Assembly: GCA_002729875.1 (NCBI GenBank)
Contig: PBZD01000121.1
Span: 1 to 36,009, forward strand
Reading direction: 5' to 3'
From: Chromatiales bacterium
GTDB lineage: Bacteria > Pseudomonadota > Gammaproteobacteria > Steroidobacterales > GCA-2729495
DNA: 36,009 bases
A model generated the notes under the pieces. The model did not search any database, was not told the origin of the DNA, and worked only from the letters and a program-made list of their open reading frames with translations. This document shows, one piece after another, positions 34,274 to 36,009 of the stretch. Within the stretch, counting starts at the first letter, position 1, and every line of letters starts with the position of its first letter. Position numbers and translations under genes: made by a program.

Positions 34274-34828
34274 ATGGATGCTCACAGTAGTCGGTTGATC
34301 TGGATCGATTTGGAGATGACGGGGCTGGATTGCCAGTCCGATTCTATCATCGAGATTGCGACAATCGTAACGGATGCCAATCTTGAGATTATTGCCGCGG
34401 GCCCGGTTTTTGCAATACACCAGCCCGATGCTGCAATCGGCGGCATGGATGAGTGGAATACCCGGCAGCACACCCGTTCCGGGCTCGTCGAGCGCGTTCG
34501 AGCCAGCCAGGTATCAACCGCCGAAGCCGAGCAAAAGACCCTTGCATTTCTCGGCACTCACCTCAAACCGAAACATTCGCCTATGTGCGGCAACAGCATC
34601 TGTCAGGATCGTCGTTTTATGGCTCGCGAAATGCCGACCCTGGAAGCTTTTTTTCATTATCGCAACCTGGATGTAAGTACCCTTAAAATACTTGCTGGCC
34701 TGTGGGCGCCGAAGGTGCTTGAGGGTGTGGATAAAAAGTCGGAGCACCTCGCCCTGGCTGATATTCATGACTCAATAGCAGAATTGCGCCATTATCGACA
34801 GCACCTGTTGCGCATCGACGCATCCTGA
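34274..34828 (+). CDS. orn: Oligoribonuclease
   Basis: A DEDDh 3'-5' exoribonuclease that degrades two-to-five-nucleotide RNAs, including pGpG from c-di-GMP turnover. Catalytic residues match E. coli numbers: Asp12, Glu14, Asp112, His158 and Asp163. At 184 aa it is normal. GGGAA lies 8 bases before the ATG. It is divergent from rsgA. Confidence 0.97.
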   Translation: MDAHSSRLIWIDLEMTGLDCQSDSIIEIATIVTDANLEIIAAGPVFAIHQPDAAIGGMDEWNTRQHTRSGLVERVRASQVSTAEAEQKTLAFLGTHLKPKHSPMCGNSICQDRRFMAREMPTLEAFFHYRNLDVSTLKILAGLWAPKVLEGVDKKSEHLALADIHDSIAELRHYRQHLLRIDAS

Positions 34829-34881
34829 GCAGGCTGATGAACATCTGGTTAACGGGTAAGGGACTTTCCATAATGGCCAGC

Positions 34882-34902
34882 ATCCGGGTAAAGCCGGATT
34901 TT
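34882..34902 (+). terminator. Candidate intrinsic terminator after orn
   Basis: ATCCGG (34882-34887) and CCGGAT (34894-34899) form a 6-bp stem with a GTAAAG loop, followed at once by TTT. It sits about 55 bases after orn and about 40 before the next gene, the right place for the orn transcript to end. The T-run is short. Confidence 0.45.
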
Positions 34903-34939
34903 CTGTGTGCTAAAGTGCATTACTGAGATTTTTGAACGG

Positions 34940-35698
34940 ATGGTTGTGTCTGTCGTTATGCCCGGAAAGCTGAACAAAGTGAACACATCGCCAGCCAGGC
35001 CGCGAAGAGGGGTCATTATTACATTCGCATGCCTGGTTTGCTGCCTGTGGTTAATTCCCGGGTCGGCAACAGCGCAAGGAATCGGTGGCGAAGATCGTTG
35101 GGTTACTGATGCTTTCGAGATTACGATGCGCAGTGGTAAGGGCAGTCGGCAGGCCATCATTCGTATGTTGCGCAGTGGCACAGAACTCGAGTTGCTTGAG
35201 TCTGACCTTGAGGCTGGCTACAGTCTTGTCAGGACAGCGGGCGGAACGGAAGGCTGGGTGTTAAGCCGTTACCTGCTCAAGAGTCCGCCGGCTCGCGTGA
35301 CTATGCCAGGTGTCGAAGTCCGCCTGCAGGCCAGTGAAGACAAACGCAAGGAACTGGCAAACGAACTGGCAACCCTCAGTAAACAACACGACCAGTTAAA
35401 GCGACAATTTGATATTGTTGAGGCGTCAGGGCAGGGGTTGCAAAAAGAACTGGCTGAGGTGCGCCGTTTGTCCGCAAATGCCATCAAGGTTGACAGTCAG
35501 AACAAGAGCCTGCGTGTATCGTTAGCTGAAATGCAGGCGCAAGCCGACAAACTTCAAGCCGACAACGAACGTCTGGTCAGCCGTACTAACCGTGAGTGGT
35601 TTGTTATCGGCGCACTGGTCATCATTGTTGGCATGTTGATCGGTCTGACAGTGCCGCGCATTCGCTGGCGCAAAAAATCTTCCTGGGGCGACCTGTAA
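34940..35698 (+). CDS. SH3-domain membrane protein (YgiM/TIGR04211-like)
   Basis: A periplasmic SH3-like protein anchored at the C terminus. Residues: signal peptide (about 20-46, ending ATAQ), a bacterial SH3 domain beginning RWVTDAFEITMRSGKG with the end EGWVLSRYLLK, a coiled coil of about 100 residues rich in Lys, Glu and Gln, then one membrane helix followed by the basic tail RIRWRKKSSWGDL. This layout matches the TIGR04211 family (E. coli YgiM); the function is not established. Start uncertain: GTG 34907, ATG 34940 and ATG 34958 are in frame. None has a strong Shine-Dalgarno; 34940 is a compromise. Confidence 0.82.
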   Translation: MVVSVVMPGKLNKVNTSPARPRRGVIITFACLVCCLWLIPGSATAQGIGGEDRWVTDAFEITMRSGKGSRQAIIRMLRSGTELELLESDLEAGYSLVRTAGGTEGWVLSRYLLKSPPARVTMPGVEVRLQASEDKRKELANELATLSKQHDQLKRQFDIVEASGQGLQKELAEVRRLSANAIKVDSQNKSLRVSLAEMQAQADKLQADNERLVSRTNREWFVIGALVIIVGMLIGLTVPRIRWRKKSSWGDL

Positions 35699-35758
35699 TC
35701 ATTCCAGGATTATCCTGATCTTGCTGTGGGAAGAGTTCTCATAGACCTTTCTGCATAG

Positions 35759-36009
35759 CTATATCGTATTGTCGGCGAGGGATAGCCAGGTTTCGAGCAC
35801 AGAATCAGGATTCAGCGACAGGCTGTCGATGCCCTGTTCAAGCAACCAACGGGCAAAATCAGGATGATCTGACGGGCCCTGGCCGCAGATGCCGATATAT
35901 TTGCCTCGTTTCTTGCAGGCCTCAATAGTCATTTTTAGCAGGATCAATATGGCGGGATCACGTTCGTCGAACAGATCGGCGATCAATGCGGAATCCCGGT
36001 CGATGCCAA
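35759..36009 (-). CDS. ppsA: Phosphoenolpyruvate synthase, C-terminal end (cut by window edge)
   Basis: The open minus-strand frame continues beyond the right edge. The visible 83 codons read as the end of PpsA: GIDRDSALIADLFDERDPAIL, then GKYIGICGQGPSDHPDFARWLLEQGIDSLSLNPD. The C-terminal PEP-utilising domain motif GQGPSDHP, including its catalytic-site Cys in GICGQ, is intact. PpsA makes PEP from pyruvate and ATP for gluconeogenesis. It is convergent with the YgiM-like gene. Confidence 0.95.
   Translation of the reverse strand, partial: GIDRDSALIADLFDERDPAILILLKMTIEACKKRGKYIGICGQGPSDHPDFARWLLEQGIDSLSLNPDSVLETWLSLADNTI

Overview
The window looks like a chromosomal segment from a gammaproteobacterium, probably an uncultured or Chromatiales-like lineage rather than an enteric one. 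The gene neighbourhoods are classic for the class: corB/ffh/rpsP-rimM-trmD-rplS, gcvR/dapA/bamC-like, ffs-dnaX-ybaB-recR, rsgA/orn. Other traits point away from Enterobacterales: a suf operon using SufU and SufT with an Rrf2 regulator, PEP-CTERM-type surface proteins, and a TRAP transporter with a T component. Almost the whole window is gene-dense and housekeeping in character. I see no insertion sequence, integrase, CRISPR array or prophage.

Layout. 1-1808 (minus) is the N-terminal part of a CHASE2-type transmembrane Ser/Thr protein kinase that runs off the left edge. It is divergent from radA (1873-3255). A 433-bp AT-rich gap leads to a HAF-repeat PEP-CTERM protein (3689-4855), convergent with corB (4946-6229, minus). 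ffh (6424-7776) is divergent from corB. Between ffh and the ribosomal/tRNA-modification operon rpsP-rimM-trmD-rplS (9138-11146) sits a second PEP-CTERM gene of the DUF1566 type (8152-8841). Then comes a translationally coupled TRAP cassette, tatT-dctP-dctQ-dctM, followed by a secreted sugar-dehydrogenase-like beta-propeller (11239-16109), and sppA (16155-17996).

On the minus strand, 24936 down to 18134 reads rrf2-sufB-sufC-sufD-sufS-sufU-sufT-sixA as one tight operon. A clear promoter and an Rrf2/IscR-like palindrome lie over the -10. An outer-membrane block follows: mlaC (plus) converging on bepA-mlaA (minus). Then gcvR (minus) is divergent from dapA, which is followed by a very short BamC-like lipoprotein, tRNA-Ser(GGA) and the 4.5S SRP RNA. 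The last part holds dnaX-ybaB-recR, convergent with rsgA; orn; a YgiM-like SH3 membrane protein; and the C-terminal end of ppsA on the minus strand.

Functionally the window combines SRP targeting (ffh plus ffs), ribosome maturation, Fe-S assembly, outer-membrane maintenance (MlaA, MlaC, BepA, BamC-like) and recombination/replication (RadA, RecR, DnaX). The accessory parts most worth attention are the two PEP-CTERM genes, the TRAP-T/propeller cassette with a possible hairpin-bridged ribosome binding site, the CHASE2 kinase and the miniature BamC-like lipoprotein. I found no clearly novel defence or mobile system.
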